Shown here: one piece after another, positions 17,767 to 27,222 of the stretch
Layout of the letters: each line of letters opens with the position of its first letter
How positions within the stretch are numbered: the stretch's first letter is position 1
Source of the DNA: Phycisphaerae bacterium
Lineage (GTDB): Bacteria; Planctomycetota; Phycisphaerae; Phycisphaerales; SM1A02
Direction of reading: 5' to 3'
Assembly: GCA_016795065.1 (NCBI GenBank)
Contig: JAEUIU010000029.1
Coordinates: 29,507-93,506, forward strand
Length of the DNA stretch: 64,000 nucleotides
Program-made: the position numbers and the translations under genes
Notes under the pieces: model-generated
The model's input: the letters and a program-made list of their open reading frames with translations, nothing else
Databases searched by the model: none
What the model was told of the DNA's origin: nothing

Positions 17767-18224
17767 GGGCGTCCTCGGGAGGAAAACGGGGAGTGTACCC
17801 CGTCCCGCAGCATCAAGGCTAGATTCGCCCGAAATCCCGCCTCTGAGCAACGCCTCACGGGTGGTCGACGCTCAAGGCCGCAATGCTCCTGTCTTCGCCA
17901 GATCTGATCGGCCTCGACCGTCCCTAAGCGGCGCCTCCAACCCGCCAACTCCACGCCAATCCAACGTGAACAGTCGGCAGCTCCTCCGGGCGCACACGCC
18001 TTCCGGTAAGGCGAACACGCGTGAACGCCGCGACGCGCCGGTTCACACCTGCCTTGGTATCGGATCGGTGGTCTCCACCGTTCGTTGCCCCGCACGCCCA
18101 ACCGGCAGCCGGCAACGATCCTAGACAAGACCATTCACCCCATCGGGAGCGCAGACGACGACACCCTGCCGCACGCTCTCCGAATCAGTCGACGCCGCGC
18201 TTGTCGCTCAGAACACTTGTTCCA
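17767..18224. other. Intergenic region between pdxJ and dapA
   Basis: On the reverse strand TACACT lies at 17792-17797, about 25 bases before the dapA start, followed by a ribosome site; this is the probable dapA promoter, without a good -35. The rest, about 420 bases, shows only stop-free shadow frames and no gene I can support. Confidence 0.45.
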
Positions 18225-19061
18225 TCATCGCCCTGCGACGTCGGCCATCACCATCGCCTCGCGCATCAGCCGCTTCATCTCCGCGACCGCCGTTCGCATC
18301 CCCGTGAAGATCGCCCGCGACACGATGGCATGCCCGATATGCAGCTCGCGCACACCCGGCAGCGCTGCAATGCGCTGCACGTTCACGTAGTTCAGAGCAT
18401 GTCCCGCGTTGAATCGCATGCCGAGCTCGCAAACCTTCGCCCCCGCTGCCCGCACCTTCGCGAGTTCGGCCAGCGCCGCGTCGGCATCACGCTTGGCATG
18501 GAAGGCGTGCGCATAAGGGCCGGTGTGGATCTCACAGACATCCGCCCCAAGCAGCTTCGCCGCCTCGATCTGGTGCACATCGGCATCCACAAAGACGCTC
18601 ACGATGATCCCCGCGTCCTTCAGCTTTCGGATCTGCCGTCGCAGCCGCTCCCCTCCGCCGATCACGTCCAGTCCGCCCTCGGTCGTGACTTCATGTCGCC
18701 CCTCGGGCACCAGCATCGCCAGTTCCGGCTTGAGCGTCGTCGCGATCCCGACCATCTCGTCGGTTGCCGCCATCTCAAGGTTGAGCTTGATCTGGACAAG
18801 GTCCCGCAACCTCCGAACGTCCTCATCCTGGATGTGCCGGCGATCCTCGCGAAGGTGAACCGTGATGCCGTCAGCGCCCCCCAAGTGCGCCTCCACCGCC
18901 GCCCACACCGGATCCGGCTCGTAGGTCCGTCGGGCCTGCCGGACGGTGGCGACATGGTCGATGTTCACACCTAGTTCGATCGGCGCGGCATTCCGCGCCG
19001 TAGCGGCCCCGGCCCGCTCGTCGCCCATTCCGCTCGCCGACCCGCTTGTTCGTCCGTTCAT
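18225..19061 (-). CDS. pdxJ: Pyridoxine 5'-phosphate synthase
   Basis: A 278-residue TIM-barrel enzyme that makes pyridoxine phosphate from deoxyxylulose phosphate and aminoacetone phosphate in vitamin B6 synthesis. The family motifs are clear: GVNIDHVATVRQARR (about 31-45), GITVHLREDRRHI (about 65-77), NLEMAAT, EIHTGPYA (about 185-192) and the C-terminal GHAIVSRAIFTGM. The first 25 residues (Gly/Ala/Arg-rich) are extra relative to the E. coli protein, so a later start is possible, but ATG at 19061 follows a TACGCT box by 9 bases on the reverse strand. Divergent from phoU. Confidence 0.93.
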   Translation of the reverse strand: MNGRTSGSASGMGDERAGAATARNAAPIELGVNIDHVATVRQARRTYEPDPVWAAVEAHLGGADGITVHLREDRRHIQDEDVRRLRDLVQIKLNLEMAATDEMVGIATTLKPELAMLVPEGRHEVTTEGGLDVIGGGERLRRQIRKLKDAGIIVSVFVDADVHQIEAAKLLGADVCEIHTGPYAHAFHAKRDADAALAELAKVRAAGAKVCELGMRFNAGHALNYVNVQRIAALPGVRELHIGHAIVSRAIFTGMRTAVAEMKRLMREAMVMADVAGR

Positions 19062-19070
19062 GGCGTCGCC

Positions 19071-19076
19071 AGCGTA
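19071..19076 (-). promoter_or_regulatory. -10 box (TACGCT) for pdxJ, near-leaderless
   Basis: TACGCT on the reverse strand ends 9 bases before the pdxJ ATG at 19061. On the forward strand TTACAAT at 19107-19113 could be the -10 of the divergent phoU gene. Confidence 0.45.
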
Positions 19077-19270
19077 TCCCGAAGACGTTGGCTGGGAGCG
19101 TCCTCGTTACAATCCCAAGTCCTCGCCCGATCGATGCATGGGCCCTCCCCACCAGCGGGCGAACCTGCCGCAGCGACGGACGCGAGGTGTGCAGCACCCG
19201 ACGCGACCTCATCCCCCACATTTCCCTCGCTGCGGTGCCGTTCGCGGCGACCGCTCACCGGGAGCCCGTC

Positions 19271-19951
19271 TTGAGCACGTTTCACGAGAAACTCGCCCTC
19301 CTTCGCGCTGACATCGTGCGGCAGGGCGATCGCGTCTACGACCTGACCCAGAAGGCCATCGAGAGCTACTTCGACCTGGATGTCGCCAAGGCCGGCACCA
19401 TCGCCCACCTCGATGATGAAGTCGACCGCGTCGATGTCGAAATCGAGCGGGCATCGATCCCGCTGCTCGCCCTCGGGCCGACCGACCCGTATGACATCCG
19501 CTCGGTCCTCACGATCGTGAAGGTCAACAACGAGCTCGAGCGGATCGCCGACTGCGCCGTCTCGATCGCCGAGACCGTCCTGCGCGAGGGCCGCTCGACC
19601 GAGCGCATCCCGGACACCTTCCGCGTCATGGCCAACAGCGTCCTCGGCATGCTCCGCGACTCCAATCGCAGCCTCGCCAAGAACAACGCCTCGACCGCGC
19701 AGCAGGTCCTCCTTTTCGACGACACGATCGCCGGCTTCAAGGAGAAGATCGTTCTCGACGCCCAGGAGAAGGTCGCCAAGGGCACGATCAGCGCCAGCTT
19801 CGCCTTCCGCCTCTTGGCCGTCACGAAGTCGCTGGAGCGAATCGCCGATCACTGCACGAATACCTGCGAACAGGTCATCTATCTCGAGAGCGGCCGCATC
19901 GTTCGCCATCGACCCGAGGGTTGGTCCGAGCCGATTTCGCCCGACTCCTGA
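19271..19951 (+). CDS. phoU: Phosphate signalling protein PhoU
   Basis: A 226-residue all-helical PhoU, which damps phosphate-starvation signalling and phosphate uptake. Two repeated three-helix units are visible: one around residues 35-60 (DDEVDRVDVEIER) and one near the C-terminus (KSLERIADHCTNTCEQVIYLESG), each with the acidic metal-binding E/DxxxD pattern. The start is taken as TTG at 19271, because GGGAG lies 6 bases upstream and similarity starts there; the frame is open to 19046 without family similarity. No pst transporter or phoBR genes are in the window. The uridylyltransferase gene follows 72 bases later on the same strand. Confidence 0.87.
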   Translation: MSTFHEKLALLRADIVRQGDRVYDLTQKAIESYFDLDVAKAGTIAHLDDEVDRVDVEIERASIPLLALGPTDPYDIRSVLTIVKVNNELERIADCAVSIAETVLREGRSTERIPDTFRVMANSVLGMLRDSNRSLAKNNASTAQQVLLFDDTIAGFKEKIVLDAQEKVAKGTISASFAFRLLAVTKSLERIADHCTNTCEQVIYLESGRIVRHRPEGWSEPISPDS

Positions 19952-20023
19952 GCCGCCGCCTTCGATTCACTCGCCCTCAACCGACCCCACCCCAACTCGA
20001 TACACACCAGAGAGTCTCACGAC

Positions 20024-21466
20024 GTGTCCGACCCCGCCGCCACCCTTGAACGCTCCACCGACCTCCGACGCCGCTTTGAGAACGCAGGCCAGGGGCACGT
20101 CTTCCGGTTCCTTGCCGAACTCGCGCCAGCCCGCCAAGCGGCCCTGCTCGAGCAACTCGCATCGGTGGATCTCGATGAGGTTCGGCGCTTGCACGCCCAA
20201 TTGGCCTCAAAGGAAGCGTCGGTCAATCTCGATGCCATCGAGCCGGCTCCCTACGTGCCCGCCCACTTCGCCGATGCCGCCAAGTACCGCGCTATCGGCG
20301 AGGACCTCCTTCGCGATGGCAAGGTCTCGGCCTTCGTCGTAGCCGGTGGTCAGGGCACCCGCCTCGGGTGGCGCGGCCCCAAAGGCACCTACCCTTCGAC
20401 GGTCATCACCGGCAAGCCGCTCTTCCGTGTCTTCGCGGAACAGCTCCTCGCGGCCAACCGCAAATACGGCGTCACGATCCCTTGGTACGTGATGACGAGC
20501 CCGCTCAACGATACGGACACTCGGGCCTTCTTCCGCGACAACAACTGGTTCGGGCTCGAGGAACGCAACGTCTTCCTCTTCCCGCAAGGGACGATGCCTT
20601 CGATCACCCATGACGGGAAGCTTCTGTTGGAAGAGAAGGACACCCTCGCGGTGAACCCCGACGGTCACGGAGGAGCCCTCCGGGCCTTGAAGTCCAGCGG
20701 CGCGCTCGAGGACATGGCCGCACGCGGAATCACCCAACTCTCCTACTTCCAGGTCGACAACCCCCTGGTGCGCGTCGTTGATCCGCTCTTTCTCGGCCTG
20801 CACGCGGCTCATCCCGATTCCTCGGGCGAGATGTCCAGCAAGATGGTTCCGAAGCGCGACGCCGGTGAGAAAGTCGGCGTCTTCTGCCGTGAGCGAACCG
20901 CTTCAGGCAGCCGCACGCGCGTGCTCGAATACTCGGATCTCCCGCCCGCCATCTCCCAAGCCACCGACCCAGACGGTCGCCTCCGCTATCGGGCCGGGTC
21001 GATCGCGATCCACATCCTCACCCTCGCCTTCATCGATCGCCTCACGCGCGATCCCGACCGCTTCGGGCTCCCCTTCCACCGGGCCATCAAGAAGGTCCCG
21101 CACATCGATCCGACCACCGGCCAGAAGGTCGAACCAAGCCAGCCCAACGCGGTGAAGTTCGAGGCGTTCATCTTCGACGCCCTCGCCGAATGCCGCTCCT
21201 CGCTGGTCGTCGAGACGACGCGGGTCGAGGAGTTCGCCCCGATCAAGAACGCGACCGGTGACGACTCGCCCGCCACCAGCCATCAGCTCCAAAGCGACCG
21301 TGCCGGCAACTGGCTCAGTGCCTGCGGCGTCTCCATCCCGCGCCGAGCCGACGGCACGACGAACGCGAAGATCGAGATCTCCCCGCTCACCGCACTCGAC
21401 ATCGACGACCTCCGTCGCGCTCAACTGCCGCGCTCCGTCGACGTCGGCGCCGAGGTCCTGCTGTAG
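20024..21466 (+). CDS. UTP-dependent sugar-1-phosphate uridylyltransferase (UAP1-like)
   Basis: A 480-residue nucleotidyltransferase of the eukaryote-type UDPGP/UAP family, distinct from GalU and GlmU. The nucleotide-binding loop AGGQGTRLGWRGPKG (about 107-121), the GHGG segment near 214, and the sugar-side motif FQVDNPLVRVVDP are clear. The protein likely joins UTP to N-acetylglucosamine-1-phosphate or a similar sugar phosphate to give the UDP-sugar; glucose cannot be excluded. The start is GTG at 20024, with TACACA and CAGAGAG upstream. It follows phoU and is convergent with recJ, 26 bases apart. Confidence 0.85.
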   Translation: MSDPAATLERSTDLRRRFENAGQGHVFRFLAELAPARQAALLEQLASVDLDEVRRLHAQLASKEASVNLDAIEPAPYVPAHFADAAKYRAIGEDLLRDGKVSAFVVAGGQGTRLGWRGPKGTYPSTVITGKPLFRVFAEQLLAANRKYGVTIPWYVMTSPLNDTDTRAFFRDNNWFGLEERNVFLFPQGTMPSITHDGKLLLEEKDTLAVNPDGHGGALRALKSSGALEDMAARGITQLSYFQVDNPLVRVVDPLFLGLHAAHPDSSGEMSSKMVPKRDAGEKVGVFCRERTASGSRTRVLEYSDLPPAISQATDPDGRLRYRAGSIAIHILTLAFIDRLTRDPDRFGLPFHRAIKKVPHIDPTTGQKVEPSQPNAVKFEAFIFDALAECRSSLVVETTRVEEFAPIKNATGDDSPATSHQLQSDRAGNWLSACGVSIPRRADGTTNAKIEISPLTALDIDDLRRAQLPRSVDVGAEVLL

Positions 21467-21492
21467 GCCTTCCTAACAGTTCGATCAACCCG

Positions 21493-23388
21493 TCACGACG
21501 TCCGCACTCGCGCGTCGCGGATCTCCGCCTCGACCCCCTCGGCGCCGAGGTAACGATCGACCTTCGGCTCGATGACCACGTCAAGTCGCACGCCCGGGCG
21601 AAGAAGCGCCGCGTGGGCCTTTGCGTCCCACCACTTCGCCTTGAGGAACCGCTCCTGCGCTCCGCGCCCCTGCTTGAGGCGAAGCATGAGATGCTTGCCT
21701 TCCTTGCCCATCAGGCGCGGCGGGGCCGTCACCTCAACATCGCGAACGAGAATCGCCGGCCGCGGGTTGCCCCGACCGAAGGGGGCGAGTTGCTCGGCCT
21801 CGAGCACCGCACCCAGATCCAGTTCGGCAAAGACCGCCTCGGTGTCGATCGAGATCACCGGCACGAGATCCTCGACCCGCAGCCGTGACGTCGCGAAGGA
21901 AATGAATGCCTCGGCGAAGATCTCCATGCGACTTCGCTCAAGGGTGATGCCCGCCGCGTGATCGTGGCCACCGGACTTGAGCGGCGTCTCGCCACAATCT
22001 CGAATCGCTTCGACGAGCGAGAAGCCGTGAATCGAACGGCCGGACCCCTTGCAGATCCCCTCCAACTCCTGCAGCAGGATCGTCGGCCGGCCGAAGGCCT
22101 CGACCAACCTTTGACAGACGATCCCCACCACGCCCGCATGCCATTCCGGATGCCAAAGGACGATCGCTCGACGGTCATCGTGGTGCATGCCCCGCTCACG
22201 GGCAAGTTGCGACGCCTGTTCGTAGATCGCCCGCTCGGTGCGTCGCCGCTCCTCGTTGAGCTGGTCGAGCTCGCGCACGATGGCCCGGCATTCCTCGCCG
22301 CTGGCCGTCGTCAGCAGTCGAACGGCAGCTTCAGCGCTTCCCAGACGGCCAACGGCATTGAGCCTCGGGGCGAGCCTGAAACCAACCGTCTCGCTGTCGA
22401 CGTCCTTACCCACATCGCCCAGGGAAAGCAGTGCGTTGATGCCCTCGATTCCGGTCTTACGGATGCCGGCCAGGCCGTGCTTCACGACTGCCCGGTTCTC
22501 GCCGACGAGCGGCATGACATCCGCGACCGTTCCCAACGCGGCCAGCGACAGGAGCGAACTCAGCCGTTGGCGATAGACCTCTGGCAATCGATGTCCCTCG
22601 GGGCTGCCTGCCTCGAGATCGAAGAGGGCCCAAGCGACCTTCCAGGCGACCATCGCACCGCAACACTCCGCGCAGCGATGCTCCCGCCCAGGCAACCCCG
22701 GATGGGCGATCGCCTTCGCCCGAGGAAGCGTCCCGTCGTCGCGCATGCGATGGTGGTCGGTGATGACCAAATCCACGCCCAGCGATGCGGCCACCTCGGC
22801 CTCGGCCACCGCGGTGATGCCGCAGTCGACGGTGATGATGAACCTGACGCCCTCAGCCGCCAGCGAGCGGATCGCGTCGGCATTCAGCCCGTAGCCTTCC
22901 TCCATCCGATGCGGCACGTACGTTCGAACGCGAACATCGGCGTCGATCGCCCGCACCGCATGCCAAAGAATCGACGCCGCCGTGATGCCGTCGACGTCAT
23001 AGTCGCCGTAGATCGCGATCGATTGGCCGGACCGGATCGCTGTCAGGAGGGCATTCGCAACAGCGGTCAGGTCGCTCCGCTCCCAAGGCCGCTCCAATTC
23101 GGTCAGGGCTCCCTTGAAGAACGCGACGCGGCGGTCCGGGTCGACGCCTCGCGCGGCGAGCAACCGCCCAATCAGGTCACCTGGTCGGCCCACCGCCTGC
23201 GACAGGACCAGCGAGTCGAGCGAACCGCCCGTCGATCGGGCTATCCACCGTCGCGAGAGTCCTCGCTCGACCGAGCCACCCTCCTCGGAGGGTACTTCGG
23301 TGATCGCCGCGCCCGCGAAAGCGGCAGGCGAGCAAGTCCCCAACGAAACCTCGTCGCCGCTCGTGGTCTCGGATGGGAAACGCGACAT
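21493..23388 (-). CDS. recJ: Single-stranded-DNA-specific exonuclease RecJ
   Basis: A 631-residue DHH-family 5'-3' exonuclease used in recombination and mismatch/base-excision repair. The phosphoesterase motifs are visible in order: I IYGDYDVDGITA (about 124-135), II FIITVDCG, III VITDHH (about 213-218), and the DHHA1 motif with GSGRSIHGFSL and SGGHDHAAGITL (about 440-490). The C-terminal OB domain follows. The N-terminal 55 residues are a Ser/Gly-rich extension of low similarity. The ATG at 23388 is 8 bases after a TACCAT box (reverse strand), with no ribosome site. Divergent from adk. Confidence 0.93.
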   Translation of the reverse strand: MSRFPSETTSGDEVSLGTCSPAAFAGAAITEVPSEEGGSVERGLSRRWIARSTGGSLDSLVLSQAVGRPGDLIGRLLAARGVDPDRRVAFFKGALTELERPWERSDLTAVANALLTAIRSGQSIAIYGDYDVDGITAASILWHAVRAIDADVRVRTYVPHRMEEGYGLNADAIRSLAAEGVRFIITVDCGITAVAEAEVAASLGVDLVITDHHRMRDDGTLPRAKAIAHPGLPGREHRCAECCGAMVAWKVAWALFDLEAGSPEGHRLPEVYRQRLSSLLSLAALGTVADVMPLVGENRAVVKHGLAGIRKTGIEGINALLSLGDVGKDVDSETVGFRLAPRLNAVGRLGSAEAAVRLLTTASGEECRAIVRELDQLNEERRRTERAIYEQASQLARERGMHHDDRRAIVLWHPEWHAGVVGIVCQRLVEAFGRPTILLQELEGICKGSGRSIHGFSLVEAIRDCGETPLKSGGHDHAAGITLERSRMEIFAEAFISFATSRLRVEDLVPVISIDTEAVFAELDLGAVLEAEQLAPFGRGNPRPAILVRDVEVTAPPRLMGKEGKHLMLRLKQGRGAQERFLKAKWWDAKAHAALLRPGVRLDVVIEPKVDRYLGAEGVEAEIRDARVRTS

Positions 23389-23396
23389 GGCGGCGC

Positions 23397-23402
23397 ATGG
23401 TA
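23397..23402 (-). promoter_or_regulatory. -10 box (TACCAT) for recJ, near-leaderless
   Basis: TACCAT on the reverse strand ends 8 bases before the recJ ATG at 23388, with no ribosome site between; a -35 is not evident. Confidence 0.45.
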
Positions 23403-23566
23403 TCGGTCCTGAACGCGAAAGCCCTGCGTCTGAAGTGGCCGCGACTCCCTTTTCCGCTCGTTCCGTTCACCCACCGGCGTCGGCACTTCATCTATCCTGC
23501 CCACTGTCGCACCGAGCGATTCATGACGTCCCGGCCTGCGACGCACTCCCCATTCGTGATCCGCCA

Positions 23567-24187
23567 ATGAGCACGCAGCGATTCAAGTCGGTCCTACTCT
23601 TCGGCGCCCCCGGTGCCGGCAAGGGCACCCAAGGGAAGATCCTCGGCAAGATCCCGGGCTTCTTCCACCTCGCCTGCGGGGATGTCTTCCGGTCACTGGA
23701 CCTCAGTTCCGAGTTGGGCAAGAAGTTCCTCGAGTACTCCTCGCGCGGGGAGCTGGTCCCGGACGACCTGACGATTGAGATGTGGCGTCAGAACATGCAG
23801 GCCCAGACGGTCCTGAGTCTCTACAAGCCCGCCGTCGACCTCTTGATCCTCGACGGCATCCCTCGCAGCGTCGCTCAGGCCCGCGCCCTGGAGAAGTACC
23901 TCGATGTCTTGGAAGTCATCCACCTCGTCTGCCCTGACCGCGACGAAATGGTCCGGCGGATGCGAAAGCGAGCCCTGAAGGAAAACCGGCTCGACGATGC
24001 CGACGAGAAGGTGATCCGTCGCCGCTTCGAGGTCTACGACCGCGAGACCGCCCCGGTCCTCGCCTGCTACGAACGGTCGATCATCTCCGACGTGGATGCG
24101 ATGGGCTCGCCGGCCGAAGTGCTTCAGCACGTGCTTGAGGTCGTCGTGCCGGTTCAGAATCAGCACTTCCGCAACCCGCTTGGGTGA
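23567..24187 (+). CDS. adk: Adenylate kinase (nucleoside monophosphate kinase)
   Basis: A 206-residue adenylate-kinase-family protein that interconverts AMP, ADP and ATP. The P-loop GAPGAGKGTQ is at about 13-22, the NMP-binding region has RGELVPDDL, and LILDGIPRS gives the conserved D-G-x-P-R. The LID is the short form (KRALKENRLDDADEKVIRRRF), with no zinc cysteines. The ATG at 23567 is chosen because family similarity begins there; the same frame is open upstream antisense to recJ. A TATCCT at about 23493 could be its -10. It is convergent with the PDZ gene. Confidence 0.9.
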   Translation: MSTQRFKSVLLFGAPGAGKGTQGKILGKIPGFFHLACGDVFRSLDLSSELGKKFLEYSSRGELVPDDLTIEMWRQNMQAQTVLSLYKPAVDLLILDGIPRSVAQARALEKYLDVLEVIHLVCPDRDEMVRRMRKRALKENRLDDADEKVIRRRFEVYDRETAPVLACYERSIISDVDAMGSPAEVLQHVLEVVVPVQNQHFRNPLG

Positions 24188-24251
24188 GTTGCCCATCGTG
24201 GCGACCTGCTCTCGCGGCCCACGGCGGCTCGTGAGAACGCGCCAACCAAAC

Positions 24252-25445
24252 TCACTTCGGATCGTCGCCCGGTCCGGGGATGGCCGTCGGCTTGGCAGCA
24301 GCCTCGGACTCCGACGCGATGCTCTCCGCCGTCGCTAACAACTCGTCCACGCGATCGGCTACCCGCCGGTACCAGCCCCGCTCTGCTTCGGAGGTACTCA
24401 TGTCCTTCGAGAATTCCCGCAAGGCCCTCCCTTGGGTCCGGTACCAACCGAGCTTGTGAGGCTGGATGGCACGCTGATCCCTACGGGCACTGTCGATCTC
24501 GGCCATGAGTGTTTCGACCAGTTCATGCCGATCAACCGATCGGCTCGCGAATTCGGCCTCGACCTTCGCGTCGTCGGGCAATCGCGTGTTGAGCACCGTC
24601 GGTGGGAAGCGGCGCAGGAGGGATCGTCCAAGTTCCTGACGAGCCGTATCCAGCGGATCACGACCGAAGCCGCGCGTCGTCGGCTCGGCGTTGTCGAGTT
24701 CCCGCTTTGAGCCAAGCGGCACACGGACATCGATGCGTCGTGTGATCGGCTGTCCCGCCTCGTCAAGGCGCACCTTGCCCCGCGCATCGCGCTCTCCGCG
24801 GACCGCCTCCACCCGAACCTCGGTCCCCGGCGGATGGCCCTGAACGATGAGGAGAAGGTCTTCCGAAGTCTGGATCGCCCGGCCATCGATCGCCACGATG
24901 ACATCGTCCACCTGGAGGTGCTTTTCGGCAGGAAACCCGGCGATCACCCGGCTGATGCGCACACCCGTCGCAACGCCGGCCGACTCCATCTGGATCCCTA
25001 ACGCGCCGCGCGGGGCGTTCACGATGCGATCGAAGGTGATGGCGAGGAGCCTGTGATGCTGCTCGATCGAGAGTCCGCCCTTGGCCAGCAGCGTGAGGAG
25101 GTCTTCCAAGGGCACCTCGCCCCGCTGGAGCCGTTCCGCGGCCGTCCGTCGCTGGGCGTAGCCCGCTGCACCGAGCTCACCCACGAGTTCCACCGCCAAG
25201 GGGGACGGGGTGCGCTTCAGCAGATCATCGTCGGAGGGAAGGGTGGGGGCGTTGTCCGGGTTGGCCGTCGTCGGCTGGGTCTTCCCAGGTTGCTGGTTTC
25301 GCTGCCGCAACTCGGCTGGGACCGGAATCGCCGGGTCAAGCTGTAACGGGGCTGCCGATACTGTCGTGCCAAGACATGCCCAGGCCGCGATGAGCAGGAC
25401 ATTCCTGAGACGCTGGGATCCCCCGATGTGAGGAAGGTCGAGCAC
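24252..25445 (-). CDS. Exported PDZ-domain protein
   Basis: A 397-residue exported protein. The start is GTG at 25445, 6 bases after a TACGCT box on the reverse strand. A signal peptide runs to about residue 31 (core NVLLIAAWACLGTTVSA). A Pro/Gln-rich linker (about 45-80) is followed by a helical part (about 85-143). A PDZ domain lies at about 145-220, with the carboxylate loop GALGI, then VIAGFPAEKHLQVDDVIVAIDGR. The last 170 residues are helical and charged, with no protease motif visible. It may be a periplasmic scaffold or substrate binder. Divergent from the FHA/SpoIIE gene. Confidence 0.75.
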   Translation of the reverse strand: MLDLPHIGGSQRLRNVLLIAAWACLGTTVSAAPLQLDPAIPVPAELRQRNQQPGKTQPTTANPDNAPTLPSDDDLLKRTPSPLAVELVGELGAAGYAQRRTAAERLQRGEVPLEDLLTLLAKGGLSIEQHHRLLAITFDRIVNAPRGALGIQMESAGVATGVRISRVIAGFPAEKHLQVDDVIVAIDGRAIQTSEDLLLIVQGHPPGTEVRVEAVRGERDARGKVRLDEAGQPITRRIDVRVPLGSKRELDNAEPTTRGFGRDPLDTARQELGRSLLRRFPPTVLNTRLPDDAKVEAEFASRSVDRHELVETLMAEIDSARRDQRAIQPHKLGWYRTQGRALREFSKDMSTSEAERGWYRRVADRVDELLATAESIASESEAAAKPTAIPGPGDDPK

Positions 25446-25451
25446 GCCCGT

Positions 25452-25457
25452 AGCGTA
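25452..25457 (-). promoter_or_regulatory. -10 box (TACGCT) for the PDZ gene; divergent promoter region
   Basis: TACGCT on the reverse strand ends 6 bases before the GTG at 25445. On the forward strand TATGCT at 25485-25490 is a possible -10 for the FHA/SpoIIE gene, giving a compact divergent promoter region. Confidence 0.45.
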
Positions 25458-25531
25458 CGGGCGAACGAGCCGCTTTCCATCCCGTATGCTCCTCGCTTTC
25501 CACGGCTTTTCTGCCCTCCGGTCTTCACGCG

Positions 25532-27196
25532 TTGCCGCCCATCGACACCGACTCGAAGAACCTCTCCAACTCGACACGCCTGCGGTTGCAGCCCCTGAGC
25601 GGGCCACCGTTGGCGCCGATCGAGATCGCCCCCGGTGCGGTCACCGTCTTGGGGCGCGGCATCGATTGCGGCGCGGTCCTTCCACACGAAGCCGTTTCGA
25701 AGAAGCACGCGGAGCTGGCCCCCGCCGGCGACGCCTCGTCGTGGCGGATCACCGACCTCGCAAGCCGCCACGGCACCTTCCTCAACGAAGTTCGCCTGCG
25801 GCCAAACCAACCGATCCCGATTCGAATCGGCGACGTCGTCCGCATCAGGCCGTGGGCCCTGCTGGTCGTCAGCGCTGACGCCGACGCAGCATCGACCGCC
25901 CTTCGCTCGGCCGAGGATCCGCCCGACTCGACGGTGCGCGAGCTCGGCACCGGTTCGCTGGGCAGCGGCGATCGCATCGTGCGAGGCCTTGTGCAGGCCG
26001 CCTCGACGCTGAGCGCCACCGATTCCGAACTCGAACTCGCCCAGGCGCTCGTGCGGGACGCCGTTCGCCTGACTGGCTTCGCCCGCGCCGCACTCGTCCG
26101 TCCGACCGGTCCTGACACGATCGAGATCATTGCCGCTCACGACTCGACCGACGAGGCCACCCCGACCTTCCGCTTCAGCCGCTCGCTCGTTCGCATGGCG
26201 ATGCAGGGCCGCGGCTGCGCCCTCACCCAGATGCCTCGTTACACCGAGGACAGCGTCGCCGAACTCGGCATCACCGGCGCGGTCTGCGCCCCGCTCCTGG
26301 TCGGTGCCGTGGGTGGCGTCGGCGGCATCCCCACCGCGGCCCTCTACCTTGACTCGCGCGAGGGTGAACCGCGACCGACCGGGTCGGCCGAGCTTCTTAC
26401 CGTTGCCCTCGCCGAAATCGCCGCCCCGAGCTTCTCTCGGGTCCGCACCCGAAGCGTCATCGAACGGCTGCAGAACCTCGAGCGCGACCTCAACGCCGCC
26501 GCGGTCGTCCAGCGAGCCATGCTTCCCAGCCCAACCGGAGCCACGCGGGCGATCCGCTTCGCCATGCGATCGAAGCCCGGCCGCAATCTTTCGGGCGACC
26601 TGTTCGATGTTCTAGAACTCGACGATGGCCGCACGCTCGTCTGGCTGGGCGATGTCGCCGGCAAGGGCGCGCCCGCGGCGATGATGATGGCAACCGTGCA
26701 GGGCGGCCTGCGCACAGCGGTCGGCTGCGGCGTCGATCCCTTCGAGGCGATCATGGAGATCGGTCGCCAGATTGCCCGCATCTCCGACGGCGGCTCCTTC
26801 GTCACGATGATGCTCCTTGAGATCTCCGCCGACGCCCGGCGATTCCGCGTGGCTGACATGGGCCACGGCCTTGGTGCTGTCCTGCACGGCGAGGGCGAGG
26901 CCAAGGCGATCGAGATCGACGGCGCTCCGCCGCTGGGCGTCGAGAGTGACATTCCGCTCGGGATCTGCGAGATCGAACTCGCGGTTGGCCAGAGCATCCT
27001 CCTCGTCAGCGACGGCGTCATCGATCAGCCCGGGCTCAGCGGCAGCCGCTTCGGCTTCGAACGGGCCCTCACCAGCGCCAAGGGCGAGTCTCCCGCCGGT
27101 CGCGTCGACGCCCTCATGTGGGCGGTGAGCGACCACATGGGATCGCTTGACCAGTTCGACGATATGACCGTCGCGGTGATCGCGCCGCTGGTGTAG
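25532..27196 (+). CDS. FHA-GAF-SpoIIE (PP2C-type) phosphatase, signalling protein
   Basis: A 554-residue cytoplasmic signalling protein with three domains. FHA (about 30-100): TVLGRGIDCG, then VSKKHAEL and SRHGTFLNEVRL, binding phosphothreonine peptides. GAF (about 150-300), a small-ligand or light sensor fold. SpoIIE/PP2C phosphatase (about 325-554): GDLFDVLELDDGRTLVWLGD, GKGAPAAMMMA, SDGVIDQ and DDMTVAVI, including the metal-binding aspartates. It probably dephosphorylates an anti-sigma antagonist or similar Ser/Thr-phosphoprotein. The start is TTG at 25532, uncertain; no clear ribosome site. No anti-anti-sigma gene is next to it. Confidence 0.85.
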   Translation: MPPIDTDSKNLSNSTRLRLQPLSGPPLAPIEIAPGAVTVLGRGIDCGAVLPHEAVSKKHAELAPAGDASSWRITDLASRHGTFLNEVRLRPNQPIPIRIGDVVRIRPWALLVVSADADAASTALRSAEDPPDSTVRELGTGSLGSGDRIVRGLVQAASTLSATDSELELAQALVRDAVRLTGFARAALVRPTGPDTIEIIAAHDSTDEATPTFRFSRSLVRMAMQGRGCALTQMPRYTEDSVAELGITGAVCAPLLVGAVGGVGGIPTAALYLDSREGEPRPTGSAELLTVALAEIAAPSFSRVRTRSVIERLQNLERDLNAAAVVQRAMLPSPTGATRAIRFAMRSKPGRNLSGDLFDVLELDDGRTLVWLGDVAGKGAPAAMMMATVQGGLRTAVGCGVDPFEAIMEIGRQIARISDGGSFVTMMLLEISADARRFRVADMGHGLGAVLHGEGEAKAIEIDGAPPLGVESDIPLGICEIELAVGQSILLVSDGVIDQPGLSGSRFGFERALTSAKGESPAGRVDALMWAVSDHMGSLDQFDDMTVAVIAPLV

Positions 27197-27222
27197 GCAA
27201 GCCTGGATACTGCAGCGTCCAG

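Noticed and set aside
23114..23566. N-terminal extension of adk
   Set aside because: It lies antisense to recJ and has no family similarity; the adenylate kinase fold starts at 23567.
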